Source of the DNA: Pseudomonas sp. PSE14
GTDB taxonomy: Bacteria; Pseudomonadota; Gammaproteobacteria; Pseudomonadales; Pseudomonadaceae
Assembly (NCBI RefSeq): GCF_029203285.1
Contig: NZ_CP115669.1
Location: 2,542,001 to 2,606,000 of the forward strand
Reading direction: 5' to 3'
Length of the DNA: 64,000 nt
The position numbers were made by a program, and so were the translations under genes. The notes beneath the pieces were generated by a model. The model was not told where the DNA came from. It saw only the letters and a list, made by a program, of their open reading frames with translations, and did not search any database. Every line of letters starts with the position of its first letter. Within the stretch, counting starts at the first letter, position 1. Positions 8,326 through 18,485 of this stretch are shown piece after piece.

Positions 8326-10473
8326 ATGCCCCTGTCCCGCCTTTCGATCCAGTGGAAAATCACGCTGCTGACCGGCCTGTGCCTGCTCTGCATCGTCAGC
8401 CTGCTGGTCGGCTTCTCGTTGCTGCGGATGAATCATGACGCCCAACTGATCAAGGCGGCCAACGCCGACATGCTCAAGGACGCGGCCAAGTCGCGGATGC
8501 AGGCTCGCAGTGAGCAGCAGGCGGAGATCATCCAGCGCTTCTTCTCCGATGTGTACCACTTCGGCAACCAGTTCTCCCGCCAGGTCAGCCAGTTGCGCGA
8601 GCAGTCCGCCAAGCTGGGCGCGGACGCGCTGAGCGTGCGCAAGGACCTCAACCTGCTGGTGCGCGATGGCCTGAAGAGCAACCCGGACCTGCTCAGCCTC
8701 TACGTCGTCTTCGAGCCCGACGCGCTGGACGGCCAGGACGCCGCGTTCCACGACCAGGCCGACGCCGGCAGCAACGAGAAGGGCCGCTTCGGCGCCTACT
8801 GGGCGCAGAAGGCCTCCGGTGAAATGACCGGTCTCGCCGTGACCGAGGAGATGATCGCCGACATCACGCCGATGCTCGATGGCAGCCCGTTCAACACCTG
8901 GCAGCAATGCCCGCTGCAGACCCGCAAGGCCTGCGTGCTCAACCCGTATTTCGACAGCGCCTCGGGCACCAAGGTGCTGATGACCACCGTCACCTTCCCG
9001 CTGCTCGACCAGGGCAAGGTCATCGCCGTGATCGGTATCGACATCAGCCTCAGCCGCCTGCAACAACTGGCCGTCGACGGCGACCGGCAGCTGTACGACG
9101 GTGCCGGCAGCGTCAGCATCGTCAGCCCGGCCGGCCTGCTCTCCGGCTACAGCAGCGACGAAGCGCTGCTCGGCCAGCCGCTGGAAAAAGCCATTCCCAG
9201 CCAGGCGGCCGAGCTGCTTTCCCTGCAGGCCAGCGGCCGCCCGCAAGTGCTGGAGAAGGATGGCCAACTGCGCGTGGTCCAGCCCCTGTTGCCGATCCCG
9301 GATGCCGCCAAGCCCTGGGCCGTGGTGCTCGATGTACCGCAGGACGTGCTGCTGGCGCCGGCGCTGGAACTGCAGAAACAGCTGGATGAACGCAACGCCA
9401 GCGGCGCGCTGTGGCAGACCCTGTTCGGCCTGATCGCCGCCGTGGTCGGCCTGCTGCTGGTGTGGCTCACCGCCCGTGGGGTGACCCGGCCGATCCTCAA
9501 GGTCGCCGCCATGCTGCGCAACATCGCCAGCGGCGAAGGCGACCTGACCAAGCGCCTGGACTACACCGGCAAGGACGAACTGGGCGAGCTGGCCGGCTGG
9601 TTCAACCGCTTCCTCGACAAGCTGCAGCCGATCATCCGTGACGTGAAATCCTCGGTACACGACGCCCGCGCCACCGCCGACCAGTCCTCGGAAATCGCCA
9701 GCCAGACCAGCGCCGGCATGCAGCAGCAATTCCGCGAAGTCGATCAGGTCGCCACCGCTTCCCAGGAGATGAGCGCCACCGCCCACGACGTCGCCAACAG
9801 TGCCGCCATGGCCGCCGACGCAGCCCGTGGCGCCGACGGTGCGACCCGCGATGGCTTGAGCGTCATCGACAACACCACCCGCCTGATCGACGAGCTGGCC
9901 AGCGACATGAGCAGCGCCATGAACCAGGTGGAAGGCCTCGCCGCCAGCAGCGAGCAGATCGGCTCGGTGCTGGAGGTGATCCGTGGCATTGCCGAGCAGA
10001 CCAACCTGCTGGCCCTCAACGCAGCCATCGAAGCGGCTCGTGCCGGTGAGGCAGGACGCGGTTTCGCGGTGGTCGCCGACGAGGTGCGCAACCTGGCCCG
10101 GCGCACCCAGGACTCGGTGGAGGAAATCCGCCAGGTCATCGAAGGCCTGCAGAACGGCACCCGCGACGTGGTCGGTGCGATGAGCAACAGCCATCGCCAG
10201 GCGCAGGACAGCGTGAGTCAGGTCGAGCAGGCCGTGGCTGCGCTCAAGCGCATCGGCGAGGCGGTGAGCGTGATCACCGACATGAACCTGCAGATCGCCA
10301 GCGCCGCCGAGGAACAGAGCGCGGTGGCCGAGGAGATCAACCGCAACGTGGCGGGCATTCGTGACGTCACCGAGTCGCTGTCCAGCCAGGCGCAGGAATC
10401 GGCGCAGGTGAGCCAGTCGCTGAACAAGCTGGCGAACCATCAGCAGGGGCTGATGGATCAGTTCAGGGTTTGA
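8326..10473 (+). CDS. Methyl-accepting chemotaxis protein with a double-Cache-type sensor
   Basis: A 715-residue inner-membrane chemoreceptor. TM1 spans about residues 11-32, a large periplasmic region (about 40-360) fits a dCache sensor, TM2 is about 362-382, a HAMP domain follows, and the hairpin tip of the signalling domain reads [18 protein letters not shown] (about residues 558-575). It signals to CheA/CheW. The N-terminus ([14 protein letters not shown]) resembles the McpU/TlpQ polyamine receptor group as I remember it, but the ligand pocket cannot be judged by eye. It sits between the AraC regulator and the second acyl-CoA synthetase, so coupling of taxis to the same substrate is possible. 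Confidence 0.92.
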   Translation: MPLSRLSIQWKITLLTGLCLLCIVSLLVGFSLLRMNHDAQLIKAANADMLKDAAKSRMQARSEQQAEIIQRFFSDVYHFGNQFSRQVSQLREQSAKLGADALSVRKDLNLLVRDGLKSNPDLLSLYVVFEPDALDGQDAAFHDQADAGSNEKGRFGAYWAQKASGEMTGLAVTEEMIADITPMLDGSPFNTWQQCPLQTRKACVLNPYFDSASGTKVLMTTVTFPLLDQGKVIAVIGIDISLSRLQQLAVDGDRQLYDGAGSVSIVSPAGLLSGYSSDEALLGQPLEKAIPSQAAELLSLQASGRPQVLEKDGQLRVVQPLLPIPDAAKPWAVVLDVPQDVLLAPALELQKQLDERNASGALWQTLFGLIAAVVGLLLVWLTARGVTRPILKVAAMLRNIASGEGDLTKRLDYTGKDELGELAGWFNRFLDKLQPIIRDVKSSVHDARATADQSSEIASQTSAGMQQQFREVDQVATASQEMSATAHDVANSAAMAADAARGADGATRDGLSVIDNTTRLIDELASDMSSAMNQVEGLAASSEQIGSVLEVIRGIAEQTNLLALNAAIEAARAGEAGRGFAVVADEVRNLARRTQDSVEEIRQVIEGLQNGTRDVVGAMSNSHRQAQDSVSQVEQAVAALKRIGEAVSVITDMNLQIASAAEEQSAVAEEINRNVAGIRDVTESLSSQAQESAQVSQSLNKLANHQQGLMDQFRV

Positions 10474-10499
10474 TGCTTGCTGTTGGTGCTCGGGCTTTT

Positions 10500-10639
10500 C
10501 CCTCTCCCCAGCCCTCTCCCTGAAGGGAGAGGGAGCCATTCGGCGTGATGCGACGTGCATAGTCCGCCGGCAAGCGCAGTGCTATCAGAGCGCTCCGAGC
10601 AGTTCCCTCTCCCTTCAGGGAGAGGGTTAGGGAGAGGGT
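10500..10639. repeat. Family B inverted hairpin pair (CCCTCTCCC...GGGAGAGGG)
   Basis: The 305-nt gap 10474-10778 is mostly this element. A left hairpin contains CCCTCTCCCTGAAGGGAGAG and a right hairpin contains CCCTCTCCCTTCAGGGAGAG followed by GGTTAGGGAGAGGG, in inverted arrangement about 70 nt apart. Related pairs occur at 41200-41328 and 63108-63228, with a single arm at 54201-54238. Nothing else is evident in the gap apart from the ribosome site for the next gene. Confidence 0.85.
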
Positions 10640-10778
10640 AGCCCGCGTACGGAACGCCCCAGTAGCACAACCGCTGTCCAATCCGCTCATCCAGATTGGC
10701 GGCTTTCGACATTGCCCGCGCAACTCTGCGGCGGGAACATCAAGGGACTCCACACAAGAACAACCCAGGAGTTCCGCG

Positions 10779-12443
10779 ATGCGTTCCCATACCGCTGCCA
10801 CGGCCGAGTTCGACTACCGCGCCACCGCCGACGCCACCCTGGCCGGCAACCTCGATGCCCTCAACGCCTGCGTCGAATGCTGCGACCGCCACGCCATTCC
10901 CGGCCGCGTCGCGCTGTTCTGGGAGGGCAAGGACGGCGACAGCGCCTCCTACACCTTCACCCAACTGAAAGAACTTTCCGGCCGCTTCGCCAGCTTCCTG
11001 CACAGCCTCGGCGTGCGCCCCGGCGACGTGGTCTCCGGCATGCTGCCGCGCACCCCGGAACTGCTCATCACCGTGCTTGGCACCTGGCGCCTGGGCGCGG
11101 TCTACCAGCCGCTGTTCACCGCCTTCGGCCCCAAGGCCATCGAGCACCGCGTGAAGCTGGCCGGCAGCAAGGTGGTGGTCACCGACGGCGCCAACCGCGG
11201 CAAGCTCGACGAAGTGCCGGACGCGCCCACGCAGGTCACCGTCGGCGGGTCGAAGGGGCAGGGCATCCGCCACGGCGACTACAGCTTCTGGGCCGAACTG
11301 GAACGCCACTCGCCGGACTTCGAGCCGGTACTGCGCAGCGGCGAAGACACCTTCCTGCTGATGTTCACCTCCGGCACCACCGGGCTGGCCAAGCCGCTGG
11401 CCGTGCCGCTCAAGGCCATCGTTGCCTTCGTCGGTTACATGCGTGATGCAGTGGGGCTGCGCGAGGAGGATTCCTTCTGGAACCTCGCCGATCCGGGTTG
11501 GGCCTACGGCCTCTACTACGGGGTCACCGGTCCGCTGGCCATGGGGCACCCGATCACCTTCTACGAAGGCACGTTCACGGTGGAAAGTACCTGCCGCATC
11601 GTGCGCAAGTACGGCATCACCAACCTGGCCGGCTCGCCTACCGCGTACCGCCTGCTGATCGCGGCGGGCGAGGCGGTGTCCAAACCGCTCAAGGGTCGCC
11701 TGCGCGCCGTGAGCAGTGCCGGTGAGGCGCTGACGCCGGAAGTCATCCGCTGGTTCGCCAGCGAGCTGGGCGTGACTATCCATGACCACTACGGCCAGAC
11801 CGAGCTGGGCATGGTGCTGGCCAACCACCACGAACTGGAGCACCCCGTGCACCTGGGCGCCGCCGGCTATTCCATCCCCGGCCACCGTGTGGTGGTGCTG
11901 GACGAGCAGGGCAACGAGCTGCCGGTCGGTCAGCCCGGCATCCTCGCCATGGACCGCCGCCAGTCGCCGCTGATGTGGTTCGCCGGGTACCAGGGCATGG
12001 AGACCAAGGCCTTCGTCGGCGACTACTACCTGAGTGGCGATACCGTGGAGCTGAACGAGGACGGCAGCATCAGCTTCGTCGGCCGCGCCGATGACCTGAT
12101 CACCACCTCCGGCTATCGCGTCGGTCCGTTCGATGTCGAGAGCGCGCTGATCGAGCACCCGGCGGTGGTCGAGGCGGCGGTGATCGGCAAGCCGGACCCG
12201 GAGCGCACCGAACTGGTCAAAGCCTTCGTGGTGCTCTGTTCGTCCTACCGGCCGAGCACGGAGCTGGCCGAGGAACTACAACAGTACGTGCGCAAGCGAC
12301 TGTCGGCGCACAGCTACCCGCGGGAAGTGGAGTTCGTCGAGGAACTGCCCAAGACCCCCAGCGGCAAGATTCAGCGCTTCCTCCTGCGCAACCAGGAGAT
12401 CGCCAAACAACGCGAAGCGGCCGAGAAAGCGGCGGCTCACTAA
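10779..12443 (+). CDS. AMP-binding acyl-CoA synthetase (medium-chain type)
   Basis: A 554-residue acyl-CoA ligase. The phosphate-binding motif is MFTSGTTGLAKP (about residues 196-207), a variant of the usual TSGTTGxPKG, followed by HDHYGQTELGM, the hinge-region YYLSGDTVELNEDG and the C-terminal PKTPSGKIQRF with the catalytic lysine. The shape is that of medium-chain ACSM/Acs-like enzymes rather than the 5509 enzyme. It heads a tight operon with SDR, thiolase and acyl-CoA dehydrogenase (gaps of 13-21 nt), which together make a complete activation and beta-oxidation-like sequence. The substrate is unknown. Confidence 0.92.
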   Translation: MRSHTAATAEFDYRATADATLAGNLDALNACVECCDRHAIPGRVALFWEGKDGDSASYTFTQLKELSGRFASFLHSLGVRPGDVVSGMLPRTPELLITVLGTWRLGAVYQPLFTAFGPKAIEHRVKLAGSKVVVTDGANRGKLDEVPDAPTQVTVGGSKGQGIRHGDYSFWAELERHSPDFEPVLRSGEDTFLLMFTSGTTGLAKPLAVPLKAIVAFVGYMRDAVGLREEDSFWNLADPGWAYGLYYGVTGPLAMGHPITFYEGTFTVESTCRIVRKYGITNLAGSPTAYRLLIAAGEAVSKPLKGRLRAVSSAGEALTPEVIRWFASELGVTIHDHYGQTELGMVLANHHELEHPVHLGAAGYSIPGHRVVVLDEQGNELPVGQPGILAMDRRQSPLMWFAGYQGMETKAFVGDYYLSGDTVELNEDGSISFVGRADDLITTSGYRVGPFDVESALIEHPAVVEAAVIGKPDPERTELVKAFVVLCSSYRPSTELAEELQQYVRKRLSAHSYPREVEFVEELPKTPSGKIQRFLLRNQEIAKQREAAEKAAAH

Positions 12444-12461
12444 GTCCAGCGGAGAGACTTC

Positions 12462-13232
12462 ATGCAGATTCAGAACAAGGTATTCCTGGTCACCGGCGGC
12501 GGCTCCGGTCTGGGCGCGGCCACCGCGAAGATGCTGGTGGGCGCCGGCGCCAAGGTGGTGCTGGCGGACGTCAATGCCGAAGCGGGCGCGGCCCAGGCTG
12601 CCGAACTGGGTGAGGCGAATGCGCGCTTCATCCGCACCGACGTGTGCAGCGAGGCTGACGGCAAAGCTGCCGTGCAGCTCGCCCTGGACACCTTCGGTGC
12701 GCTGCACGGCCTGGCCAACTGCGCGGGCGTGGCGCCGGCGGAGAAGGTCATCGGCCGCAACGGCGTGCACGGGCTGGAGAGCTTCACCCGCACCGTCAAC
12801 ATCAACCTGATCGGTACCTTCAACATGCTGCGCCTGGCCGCCGAAGCCATGGTGCAGAACGAGCCGGACGCCGGCGGCGAGCGCGGCATCATCATCAACA
12901 CCGCCTCGGTAGCCGCTTTCGACGGGCAGATCGGCCAGGCCGCGTACTCCGCCTCCAAGAGCGCCGTGGTCGGCATGACCCTGCCGATTGCCCGCGAACT
13001 GGCGCGCTCGGGCATCCGCGTGATGACCATCGCCCCCGGCATCTTCGAGACCCCGATGATGGCCGCCATGCCCCAGGAAGTGCGTGACTCCCTCGGCGCC
13101 AGCGTACCGTTCCCGCCGCGCCTCGGCCGCCCGGACGAATACGCCGCGCTGGCCCGCCACATCATCGAAAACACCATGCTCAACGGCGAGGTGATCCGCC
13201 TCGACGGCGCCATCCGCATGGCCGCGAAGTAA
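12462..13232 (+). CDS. SDR family 3-hydroxyacyl-CoA dehydrogenase-like
   Basis: A 256-residue short-chain dehydrogenase with nucleotide motif TGGGSGLG (about residues 9-16) and catalytic Y162-xxx-K166 in YSASK. Its overall form, including the [10 protein letters not shown] segment after the active site, matches the type II 3-hydroxyacyl-CoA dehydrogenases (HSD17B10-like) used in branched-chain acyl-CoA degradation. It would oxidise a 3-hydroxyacyl-CoA with NAD+. It is tightly linked: 18 nt after the ligase and 13 nt before the thiolase. It supplies the dehydrogenation step directly upstream of thiolysis. No enoyl-CoA hydratase is present in this operon. Confidence 0.9.
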   Translation: MQIQNKVFLVTGGGSGLGAATAKMLVGAGAKVVLADVNAEAGAAQAAELGEANARFIRTDVCSEADGKAAVQLALDTFGALHGLANCAGVAPAEKVIGRNGVHGLESFTRTVNINLIGTFNMLRLAAEAMVQNEPDAGGERGIIINTASVAAFDGQIGQAAYSASKSAVVGMTLPIARELARSGIRVMTIAPGIFETPMMAAMPQEVRDSLGASVPFPPRLGRPDEYAALARHIIENTMLNGEVIRLDGAIRMAAK

Positions 13233-13245
13233 GAGGAGAAAGCTC

Positions 13246-14430
13246 ATGAACGATCCCATCGTCATCGTCAGCGCCGTCCGCACGCCCATGGGCGGCTTCC
13301 TCGGCGACTTCAAGGACGTGAATGCCGCCACCCTCGGCGCGGCCGCCATCCGTGCCGCCGTCGAACGCGCCCGGCTGGGCGCGGAAGAAGTGGACGACGC
13401 CGTGCTCGGCTGCGTGCTCTCCGCTGGCCAGGGCCAGGCCCCGGCACGCCAGGCGGTGCTGGGCGCGGGCCTGGCGCGCGGCACGCCGTGCTCCACGGTG
13501 AACAAGATGTGCGGCTCGGGCATGAAGGCCGCGATGATGGCCCATGACGCGCTGCTCGCCGGCAGCGCCCGCATCGCCCTGGCCGGCGGCATGGAGAGCA
13601 TGTCCAACGCGCCGTACCTGCTGGAACGTGCCCGCAGCGGCTACCGCATGGGCCACGGCAAGGTGCTCGACCACATGTTCCTCGACGGCCTCGAAGACGC
13701 CTACGACAAGGGCCGCCTGATGGGCACCTTCGCCGAGGACTGCGCCGAGAAGTACGGCTTCACCCGTCAGCAGCAGGACGACTATGCCATCGCCTCGCTG
13801 ACCCGCGCGCAGAAGGCCATGAGCGAAGGCCGCTTCGCCGACGAGATCGTTCCGGTTACCGTCAAGGCCGGCAAGGAAACCCGTGAAGTCAGCCAGGACG
13901 AGCAGCCGCCGAAGGCCAGGCTGGACAAGATCCCGACCCTTAAACCAGCGTTCCGCGATGGCGGCAGCGTGACCGCGGCGAACTCCAGCTCCATCTCCGA
14001 CGGCGCTGCCGCGCTGGTGCTGATGCGCCTGTCCGAAGCGGAAAAGCGCGGTCTCACACCGCTGGCGGCGATCCGTGGCCATGCGTCCTTCGCCGATGCG
14101 CCGAACCTGTTCCCGACCGCTCCGGTGGGCGCGGTGAACCGCCTGCTGCAACGCACCGGCTGGGCGCTGCACGATGTCGACCTGTTCGAGGTCAACGAAG
14201 CCTTCGCCGTGGTTGCCATGGCCGCCATGCGCGAGCTGGACATCCCCCACGACAAGATCAACGTCCACGGCGGCGCCTGCGCATTGGGCCATCCGATCGG
14301 CGCGTCCGGCGCGCGGATCATCGTGACCCTGCTGTCGGCGCTCAAGCAGTACGACCTCAAGCGCGGCGTCGCCGCCGTGTGCATCGGCGGTGGCGAAGCG
14401 ACGGCCATCGCGGTCGAGCGGTTGAGCTGA
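13246..14430 (+). CDS. Acetyl-CoA C-acetyltransferase (thiolase)
   Basis: A 394-residue thiolase. Nucleophile Cys89 is in NKMCGSGMKA, the activating His349 in GHPIGASGAR and Cys379 in VCIGGGEA. Length and motifs match the AtoB/PhaA-like biosynthetic-degradative subgroup, distinct from the 377-residue enzyme at 2210. It catalyses reversible acetoacetyl-CoA or 3-oxoacyl-CoA thiolysis. It has an AGGAG ribosome site just upstream and lies between the SDR and acyl-CoA dehydrogenase genes of the operon, giving the final cleavage step. Confidence 0.93.
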   Translation: MNDPIVIVSAVRTPMGGFLGDFKDVNAATLGAAAIRAAVERARLGAEEVDDAVLGCVLSAGQGQAPARQAVLGAGLARGTPCSTVNKMCGSGMKAAMMAHDALLAGSARIALAGGMESMSNAPYLLERARSGYRMGHGKVLDHMFLDGLEDAYDKGRLMGTFAEDCAEKYGFTRQQQDDYAIASLTRAQKAMSEGRFADEIVPVTVKAGKETREVSQDEQPPKARLDKIPTLKPAFRDGGSVTAANSSSISDGAAALVLMRLSEAEKRGLTPLAAIRGHASFADAPNLFPTAPVGAVNRLLQRTGWALHDVDLFEVNEAFAVVAMAAMRELDIPHDKINVHGGACALGHPIGASGARIIVTLLSALKQYDLKRGVAAVCIGGGEATAIAVERLS

Positions 14431-14451
14431 GGCTGATCTTAGGAGAGTTCC

Positions 14452-15579
14452 ATGATTCCCAGTGAAGAAGACATCCAGATTCGCGACGTTGCCCGCCAGT
14501 TCGCCCAGGAGCGGTTGAAGCCTTTTGCCGCTGAGTGGGACCGCGAGCATCGCTTCCCCGCCGAAGCCCTGAAGGAAATGGCCGACCTCGGTTTCCTCGG
14601 CATGCTGGTGGCGGAGGAGTGGGGCGGCGCGCAGACCGGGCACCTGGCCTACGCCATGGCGCTGGAGGAAATCGCCGCCGGCGACGGCGCCTGCTCGACC
14701 ATCATGAGCGTGCACAACTCGGTGGGCTGCATGCCCATCGCCAAGTTCGGCAACGACGAGCAGAAGCGCCAGTTCCTGGTGCCCCTGGCCCGTGGCGAGA
14801 TGATCGGCGCCTTCGCCCTGACCGAGCCGCAAGCGGGCTCCGACGCGAGCTTCCTCAAGACCCGCGCGCGTCGCGACGGCGATCACTACGTGCTGAACGG
14901 CAGCAAGCAGTTCATCACCTCCGGCAGCCATGCCGGCGTGGTGATCGTCTTCGCGGTGACCGATGCGGCGGCGGGCAAGAAGGGCATCAGCGCCTTCATC
15001 GTGCCCACCGACACGCCCGGCTACCGCGTGGTGCGCGTCGAGGACAAGCTTGGCCAGCACGCTTCGGATACCTGCCAGATCGCCTTCGATGACGTGCGTA
15101 TCCCGGCCAGCTACCGGCTGGGCGAGGAGGGCCAGGGCTACGCCATTGCGCTGGCCAACCTGGAAGGCGGGCGTATCGGCATCGCTTCCCAAGCCGTCGG
15201 CATGGCCCGCGCCGCGTTCGAATACGCCCGCGACTACGCCCACGAGCGTGAGACCTTCGGCAAGCCGATCATCCAGCACCAGGCCGTGGCCTTCCGCCTC
15301 AGCGACATGGCCACCGAAATCGCCGTGGCGCGGCAGATGGTCCACCACGCCGCCAGCCTGCGCGAAGCCGGCCTGCCATGCCTGACCGAAGCCTCCATGG
15401 CCAAGCTGTTCGCCTCGGAAATGGCCGAGCGCGTGTGCTCCGCCGCGATCCAGACCCTCGGCGGTTATGGCTATCTGCAGGATTATCCGGTGGAGCGCAT
15501 CTACCGCGACGTGCGCGTGTGCCAGATCTACGAAGGCACCAGCGACGTGCAGCGGCTGGTGATCGCACGGAGTCTGTAA
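14452..15579 (+). CDS. Acyl-CoA dehydrogenase
   Basis: A 375-residue FAD-dependent acyl-CoA dehydrogenase that introduces the alpha-beta double bond and passes electrons to ETF. Visible signatures are [22 protein letters not shown] and the C-terminal [16 protein letters not shown] region, with the catalytic base Glu361 in YEGTSDVQ, where short/branched-chain family members have it. It is the last gene of the ligase-SDR-thiolase-dehydrogenase operon, with AGGAG eight bases before its ATG. Preference for short or branched chains is inferred from family resemblance only. Confidence 0.93.
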   Translation: MIPSEEDIQIRDVARQFAQERLKPFAAEWDREHRFPAEALKEMADLGFLGMLVAEEWGGAQTGHLAYAMALEEIAAGDGACSTIMSVHNSVGCMPIAKFGNDEQKRQFLVPLARGEMIGAFALTEPQAGSDASFLKTRARRDGDHYVLNGSKQFITSGSHAGVVIVFAVTDAAAGKKGISAFIVPTDTPGYRVVRVEDKLGQHASDTCQIAFDDVRIPASYRLGEEGQGYAIALANLEGGRIGIASQAVGMARAAFEYARDYAHERETFGKPIIQHQAVAFRLSDMATEIAVARQMVHHAASLREAGLPCLTEASMAKLFASEMAERVCSAAIQTLGGYGYLQDYPVERIYRDVRVCQIYEGTSDVQRLVIARSL

Positions 15580-15587
15580 AAGGTTCG

Positions 15588-15644
15588 CCCGCAAACCCTG
15601 GCCTGTTCGTTGGACAGGCACTTCGGCAGGGCGGGGTTTGCGGG
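15588..15644 (+). terminator. Nested hairpin after the acyl-CoA dehydrogenase operon
   Basis: CCCGCAAACCC (15588-15598) pairs with GGGTTTGCGGG (15634-15644). The intervening loop contains a second hairpin with a CCTGT/ACAGG stem. It starts 9 nt after the operon's last stop codon. There is no T-tract, so it may act as an mRNA-end stabiliser or a weak terminator. Confidence 0.5.
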
Positions 15645-15674
15645 TGGCTTATCAGGCGGGACGGATTGCTTTTC

Positions 15675-15752
15675 GTAGGAGCGAGCTTGCCCGCGAACGG
15701 TGCTCGCCGGTAATTCTGCGGCTGGGCGGTTCGCGAGCAAGCTCGCTCCTAC
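15675..15752. repeat. REP doublet, family A
   Basis: GTAGGAGCGAGCTTGCCCGC on the left and the inverted GTTCGCGAGCAAGCTCGCTC on the right, about 35 nt apart. Both arms are close to consensus here. Confidence 0.85.
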
Positions 15753-15791
15753 AAGGTCAGCCGCATCACGCGATCCAGTCGTGGGAAACCT

Positions 15792-15825
15792 AGGGTGGCG
15801 TGGAGCGAAGCGATACCCATCGATC
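15792..15825. repeat. Family D repeat, single arm
   Basis: GGTGGCGTGGAGCGAAGCGA followed by TACCCATC matches the left arm of the longer inverted element at 44826-44907. The opposite arm is missing here, so this looks like a decayed or solitary copy. It ends just before the LysR gene's stop codon. Confidence 0.65.
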
Positions 15826-15841
15826 GATATCGCCGGGACTA

Positions 15842-16774
15842 TCACGCCCGCTCCGCCGCCTCGCGCGCTTCCCGCGCCGTCACCTGCTGGCACAACTCGA
15901 TGATCTGCTCGCGCATCCAGCGGTTGGCCGGGTCCTGGTCGGTGCTTTCGTGCCAGTACAGGTGGGTTTCCAGCTTGGGCACGTCGTTCACCGGCAGGTT
16001 GACGAAGTGCAGACCGTGGTGACGGGCGAAGCGTTCGGGCACGGTCACCACCATGTCGGTCTGCTGCACCACGGTGGAAGCCATCAGGTAGTGCTGCGAG
16101 CGCAGGGCAATCTTGCGTTGCAGGCCCATCTTGCCCAGCGACAGGTCGACGTAGCCCAGGCCGCTGCGGCGGCTGGAAATCTGGATGTGGGCCACCGACA
16201 GGTATTCCTCCAGCGTCAGCTTGTCCTTGGCCAGCGGGTGGCCCTGGCGCATGGCGCAGACGTAGCGGTCCTCCATCAGCTTGACGTGGCGCACCTGCGG
16301 GTCGGTGTTCAGCGGGGCGTCCACGGCGAAGTCCAGGCGGCCGGCGGCCAGTTCCTTGGTGGTCTCGCGGCGCTTGGAGAGGAAGCTCTCGATATGCACG
16401 TTCGGCGCCTGGCGACGCAGGCGCTGGAACAGCGGCGGCAGGACGATGGCCTCGGTGAGGTCGGTCATGCTGATGCGGTAGGTCTTGTTCGCCTGGGTGG
16501 GGGTGAAGGTGCGGCTTTCCTGCACCGAGACCCGTAGCAGCTGCAACGCGTTGCGCACCGGCCCGATGATGTTCTGCGCCATGGGCGTGGGCACCATGCC
16601 CTGTGCGGTACGCACGAACAGCGGATCGTTGAAGGTTTCGCGAAGGCGGGCGAGGGCGTTGGAGACGGCGGGCTGGGTGATGCCGACGATCTGTCCGGCG
16701 CGCGTCAGGTTGGCTTCGGTGTAGATCGCGTCGAAGACAATGAACAGGTTCAGATCGACCTTGCTGAGGTTCAT
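15842..16774 (-). CDS. LysR family transcriptional regulator
   Basis: A 310-residue LysR regulator: winged HTH at residues 1-60 (DLNLFIVFDAIYTEANLTRA, ITQPAVSNALARLRETF) and a substrate-binding-like domain after about residue 90. The start at 16774 gives the canonical LysR N-terminus; the open frame continues 27 codons further but those lack family character. It is divergent from the acyl-CoA dehydrogenase at 16944 and convergent with the operon ending at 15579. By position it probably controls the divergent dehydrogenase gene; the inducer is unknown. Confidence 0.9.
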   Translation of the reverse strand: MNLSKVDLNLFIVFDAIYTEANLTRAGQIVGITQPAVSNALARLRETFNDPLFVRTAQGMVPTPMAQNIIGPVRNALQLLRVSVQESRTFTPTQANKTYRISMTDLTEAIVLPPLFQRLRRQAPNVHIESFLSKRRETTKELAAGRLDFAVDAPLNTDPQVRHVKLMEDRYVCAMRQGHPLAKDKLTLEEYLSVAHIQISSRRSGLGYVDLSLGKMGLQRKIALRSQHYLMASTVVQQTDMVVTVPERFARHHGLHFVNLPVNDVPKLETHLYWHESTDQDPANRWMREQIIELCQQVTAREAREAAERA

Positions 16775-16843
16775 TCCAGGGCTCCGCTTGTAGTTGTTCT
16801 GGGGCCGATCATACCCGAACCGACGCTCAGGTCCATACGGGTT

Positions 16844-16855
16844 ATGAATGTTCAT
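16844..16855. promoter_or_regulatory. Small dyad in the LysR/dehydrogenase divergent promoter
   Basis: ATGAA-TG-TTCAT forms a short inverted repeat in the 169-nt divergent region. It sits about 89 nt before the dehydrogenase start, a typical position for a LysR activator site. Five-bp arms are short, so this is only suggestive. Confidence 0.3.
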
Positions 16856-16943
16856 TGATTCGGATAATAGGCTGGGTAAATCCTCGTCGCTGTTCTAGCA
16901 TCATCACCACGACAAACAACTCGCCGCCAGAAGGTAGCCACCC

Positions 16944-18173
<1,230 letters not shown>

Positions 18174-18192
18174 TCGCACTCCGCAACGAAAC

Positions 18193-18215
18193 AGGCCCGC
18201 AGATGCGGGCCTTTT
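18193..18215 (+). terminator. Rho-independent terminator after the acyl-CoA dehydrogenase
   Basis: AGGCCCGC-AGAT-GCGGGCCT forms an 8-bp stem with a tetraloop, followed by TTT and a further T-rich stretch. It lies 20 nt beyond the stop codon. Confidence 0.9.
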
Positions 18216-18259
18216 TCATTTTCGCGCCGCATGCTCCTACAAGGTGCCGCTCCAACAAA

Positions 18260-18281
18260 AAGGCCAGCTTTCGCTGGCCTT
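18260..18281 (-). terminator. Terminator for the leftward TerC operon
   Basis: AAGGCCAGC and GCTGGCCTT form a 9-bp stem with a 4-nt loop. Read leftwards it is followed by a run of T residues, and it sits 7 nt after the small gene's stop codon. It may also act on rightward transcripts. Confidence 0.8.
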
Positions 18282-18287
18282 GTCGTT

Positions 18288-18485
18288 TCACTGCTCGGGA
18301 GAAGGCTCCGGTCCGTCTTCCTTCATCTGTGCCAGCCACCATTCCCGCCGGGTATGCAATTGGGCGGCGAAGGCGCGTGCGGCGGCCTCGTGGGGAAAAC
18401 GCAGCGCACGACGGCCGAGACGGACCTGCCAGTAGGCCTGGCCGCGAAACTCAATGGCCTCGATCCTCACCTCCAGTGCTTGCAT
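18288..18485 (-). CDS. Small hypothetical protein (65 aa)
   Basis: A 65-residue hydrophilic protein with aromatic and arginine-rich segments (FRGQAYWQVRLGRRALRF) and no transmembrane helix or recognised domain. Its start overlaps the last 35 nt of the TerC gene, and a terminator follows directly, so it looks like the second gene of that transcript with translational coupling. The compact two-gene layout supports a real gene. No function is proposed. Confidence 0.6.
   Translation of the reverse strand: MQALEVRIEAIEFRGQAYWQVRLGRRALRFPHEAAARAFAAQLHTRREWWLAQMKEDGPEPSPEQ

Noticed and set aside
8248-10560. 770-codon open frame antisense to the chemoreceptor gene
   Set aside because: It mirrors the chemoreceptor in the high-GC opposite frame, has no family motif, and the sense gene is complete.
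13180-15621. 813-codon open frame antisense to thiolase and acyl-CoA dehydrogenase
   Set aside because: A shadow of two well-supported genes; its composition is typical of high-GC antisense frames and it spans two sense genes.
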